Below, piece by piece: positions 62,546 through 64,000 of a stretch of 64,000 bases of DNA. The stretch is from Verrucomicrobiales bacterium. Lineage in GTDB: Bacteria > Verrucomicrobiota > Verrucomicrobiia > Limisphaerales > CAIMTB01. The notes below the pieces were generated by a model. It made no database searches. It worked only from the letters and a program-made list of their open reading frames with translations, and was not told the origin of the DNA. A program made the translations under genes and the position numbers. The stretch covers positions 1 to 64,000 of the forward strand of contig JAEUHG010000120.1 in assembly GCA_016795425.1 (NCBI GenBank), given 5' to 3'. Positions within the stretch are counted from its first letter, which is position 1; the number at the start of each line of letters is the position of its first letter.

Positions 62546-63007
62546 GTGCTCAAGTTCGTCGTCATCCTCATCATTGGCCTGGTGCTGGAAGCCGTCGGAG
62601 TCGTTCTCCTCAGCCGTGGACTCAAACAGATCGGCGACATGGAGCGCGTTTCAGTGCCGGAGATCGTCCGTGTCGTCAAAGCCGGCGCGACCCAGCCGTC
62701 GATTCTCGCGGGTGTCGCCTTTGAAGCCGCATTTTTCGGCATTCTTATTTTTCTCCTCGGCCGGGCCGATGTGAGCCTGGTGTGGCCGCTCACTTCGCTT
62801 GGCTTCGTGATCACCACGTTGGCTGCGAGATTCTACCTCCATGAAACCGTAAGCGGCCTTCGGTGGGCAGGCGTCTTCCTCATTGTCCTGGGCGCCGGCC
62901 TGGTGTCGTGGAGCGAGCAAGGAAAGAAGATGACGACTGCGTCCCACGCCTCCGGAGGCGGAACCGACCACGCCGCAACCCAATCGCCCCCCGCGCCTCA
63001 TCGTTGA
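62546..63007 (+). CDS. Small DMT/EamA-like four-helix membrane protein
   Basis: 153 residues starting at GTG one base after the HpnK stop. Four hydrophobic helices: FVVILIIGLVLEAVGVVLLS, SILAGVAFEAAFFGILIFLL, SLVWPLTSLGFVITTLAA and WAGVFLIVLGAGLVSW, with the LHETVS loop typical of EamA/SMR-type transporters. A polar Ser/His/Pro tail ends the protein. Half-size members work as dimers and export small amphiphiles or lipid-linked sugars. Placement after HpnD and HpnK suggests moving a hopanoid-related lipid or sugar, but substrate is unproven. Confidence 0.85.
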   Translation: MLKFVVILIIGLVLEAVGVVLLSRGLKQIGDMERVSVPEIVRVVKAGATQPSILAGVAFEAAFFGILIFLLGRADVSLVWPLTSLGFVITTLAARFYLHETVSGLRWAGVFLIVLGAGLVSWSEQGKKMTTASHASGGGTDHAATQSPPAPHR

Positions 63008-63032
63008 GTCGACCGGATTCCCTCGGCGCGAT

Positions 63033-64000
63033 TTACACCATTCGGACGGCTCTGCGGGCTCCAAGAAAATACAGCCAGGATTCAGTGACCGGCCGCCGGT
63101 AGATCAGGGCGAGGGCTTGGGCGTAGAGGCGGAGTTGAATCCGGTAAGCCTCGGCCTTGGTCTCCACTTCCGATCCTTCGGCATGATCGGTCTTATAGTC
63201 GATGATCCAGATTTCTTCGTCGTGAATGACCGCCACATCCACCACGCCTTGCACGACCTGAAAATCGTCGCATCGCCCCGGCTCCGAAGGGCTCGCCGGA
63301 GAGCCCGGGCGACATTCCGCCCACCCTTCACCGAGATGTTCCCGAACCACGCCATCCAGCTTAAGAGTGAACGGAAGTTCCCGGTGAACCCGATCCGGCA
63401 CCTGTCGGATCCGGCGGCCCAATTCCGAATCCCACCACGCCCAAAGCCCTTCAAGGTCCAGGGACTTGAACTGGCTCTCGAGGATCCACCCGCGTGCCAG
63501 CATTCCCTCGATCTGAGCCTCCAGCGATGCTCGCGAATCGAGGGCGGCCAAATCGGTCAACTCACAGACCAAATGATGGGCAATGCCGCGCTCGACCGCG
63601 TCCGCTGAGTTCGGATGGCGGGCGAGGCGCCGAGGCGCAGTGTCGACCTCCGAGGTGGCATCCTCCACCGTTCGGGTGCTCCCCTCGTGCCGACCGGACC
63701 GTGCCGCGAGACCCGGGGACTCCGCGGAATCAGCCGACCAAGCCGCTGCTTCTTCGTCTTCCCGCCAGCGACGACCGAGAGTCGTCACCGCCACCTTCGC
63801 CGGCTCGTGCAGCGCGGCGGTAAACGCGTACTCCCACTGGAGACGTCGACGCAACAGTTCCAGGGTCTCCGCATCCGGCGGAATCACGGCGGGAATGTCC
63901 TCATCAGAATCAGGATGAATATGTCCAATTGATCCCTGGATGAGGCGCCAGTCCATCCAGGCCCCGGATCCGGCGGATACCTGGCTCCAGGAGCGGTTGC
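63033..64000 (-). CDS. AddA/UvrD-like helicase-nuclease, C-terminal part (5' end outside window)
   Basis: About 322 codons are visible and the frame is open to base 64000, so the apparent Met at 63956 is internal. The C-terminus has the RecB-type PD-(D/E)XK nuclease signature: VVQGVVDVAV with its Asp, then IWIIDYKTDHAEG with the DYK, and the closing YRRPVTESWLYFLGARRAV typical of AddA. It would process double-strand DNA ends for recombination with AddB. The upstream GIAHHLVCELTD segment matches the region before the nuclease (G..VH..LE). It converges with the hopanoid-associated run, leaving 25 bp. Confidence 0.85.
   Translation of the reverse strand, partial: NRSWSQVSAGSGAWMDWRLIQGSIGHIHPDSDEDIPAVIPPDAETLELLRRRLQWEYAFTAALHEPAKVAVTTLGRRWREDEEAAAWSADSAESPGLAARSGRHEGSTRTVEDATSEVDTAPRRLARHPNSADAVERGIAHHLVCELTDLAALDSRASLEAQIEGMLARGWILESQFKSLDLEGLWAWWDSELGRRIRQVPDRVHRELPFTLKLDGVVREHLGEGWAECRPGSPASPSEPGRCDDFQVVQGVVDVAVIHDEEIWIIDYKTDHAEGSEVETKAEAYRIQLRLYAQALALIYRRPVTESWLYFLGARRAVRMV

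Overview
The window is GC-rich, densely coded DNA, most likely from a Verrucomicrobiota bacterium of the Pedosphaera/Limisphaerales type. This rests on sequence style rather than a marker gene. The signs are a LEPR-XLL N-terminus on a giant surface protein, a PEP-CTERM protein, a C-terminal YRLQSS...W...RFYR module, a basic membrane protein with an RPRNPSLAEAGGLPP tail beside squalene-type genes, a DUF1080 protein, and scarce Shine-Dalgarno sites. No tRNA, rRNA, CRISPR array, insertion sequence or prophage was seen.

Region 1 (1-36.4 kb) is a cell-surface locus. It opens inside a gene made of near-identical 672-nt tandem repeats, followed by a small secreted protein with a cohesin-like domain. 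Converging on these is one 32.3-kb gene for a 10,772-residue LEPR-XLL protein: seven 199-200-residue beta-helix repeats, Ig/PA14-like modules, 14 consecutive CARDB-like units, cadherin-like repeats, beta-propellers, a YD/RHS segment, a dockerin and a second dockerin-like pair. The giant gene starts inside the stop codon of an upstream PEP-CTERM gene whose product also looks cohesin-like. It ends sharing a CTAG tetranucleotide with the stop of the convergent cohesin-like gene.

Region 2 (36.4-41.2 kb) is the S-adenosylmethionine cycle: metK then ahcY with a strong hairpin terminator, divergent from an ArsR-methyltransferase fusion regulator of SahR type, with a candidate operator between them. 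A secreted DUF1080 protein follows.

Region 3 (41.3-48.5 kb) is a signalling cluster: two hybrid histidine kinases and a CheB-CheR-PAS fusion. The fusion gene and one kinase gene overlap by ATGA. No CheA, CheW or chemoreceptor is present.

Region 4 (48.6-55.0 kb, minus strand) holds a secreted glycosidase-like protein, an AlkA-type DNA glycosylase, and a large TPR/FG-GAP lipoprotein whose stop overlaps the glycosylase start.

Region 5 (55.1-63.0 kb, plus strand) holds yicC-gmk-coaC housekeeping genes. After a 294-nt gap comes a tightly packed run: a six-TM sensor kinase, an NtrC-type sigma54 regulator, a small basic membrane protein, HpnD-like squalene pathway enzyme, HpnK-like deacetylase and a small DMT-type membrane protein. 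This run suggests hopanoid/squalene genes under or beside a sigma54 two-component system. The window closes inside the C-terminus of an AddA-like helicase-nuclease on the minus strand.

Domain names come from reading motifs by eye; residue positions in the giant protein are approximate.
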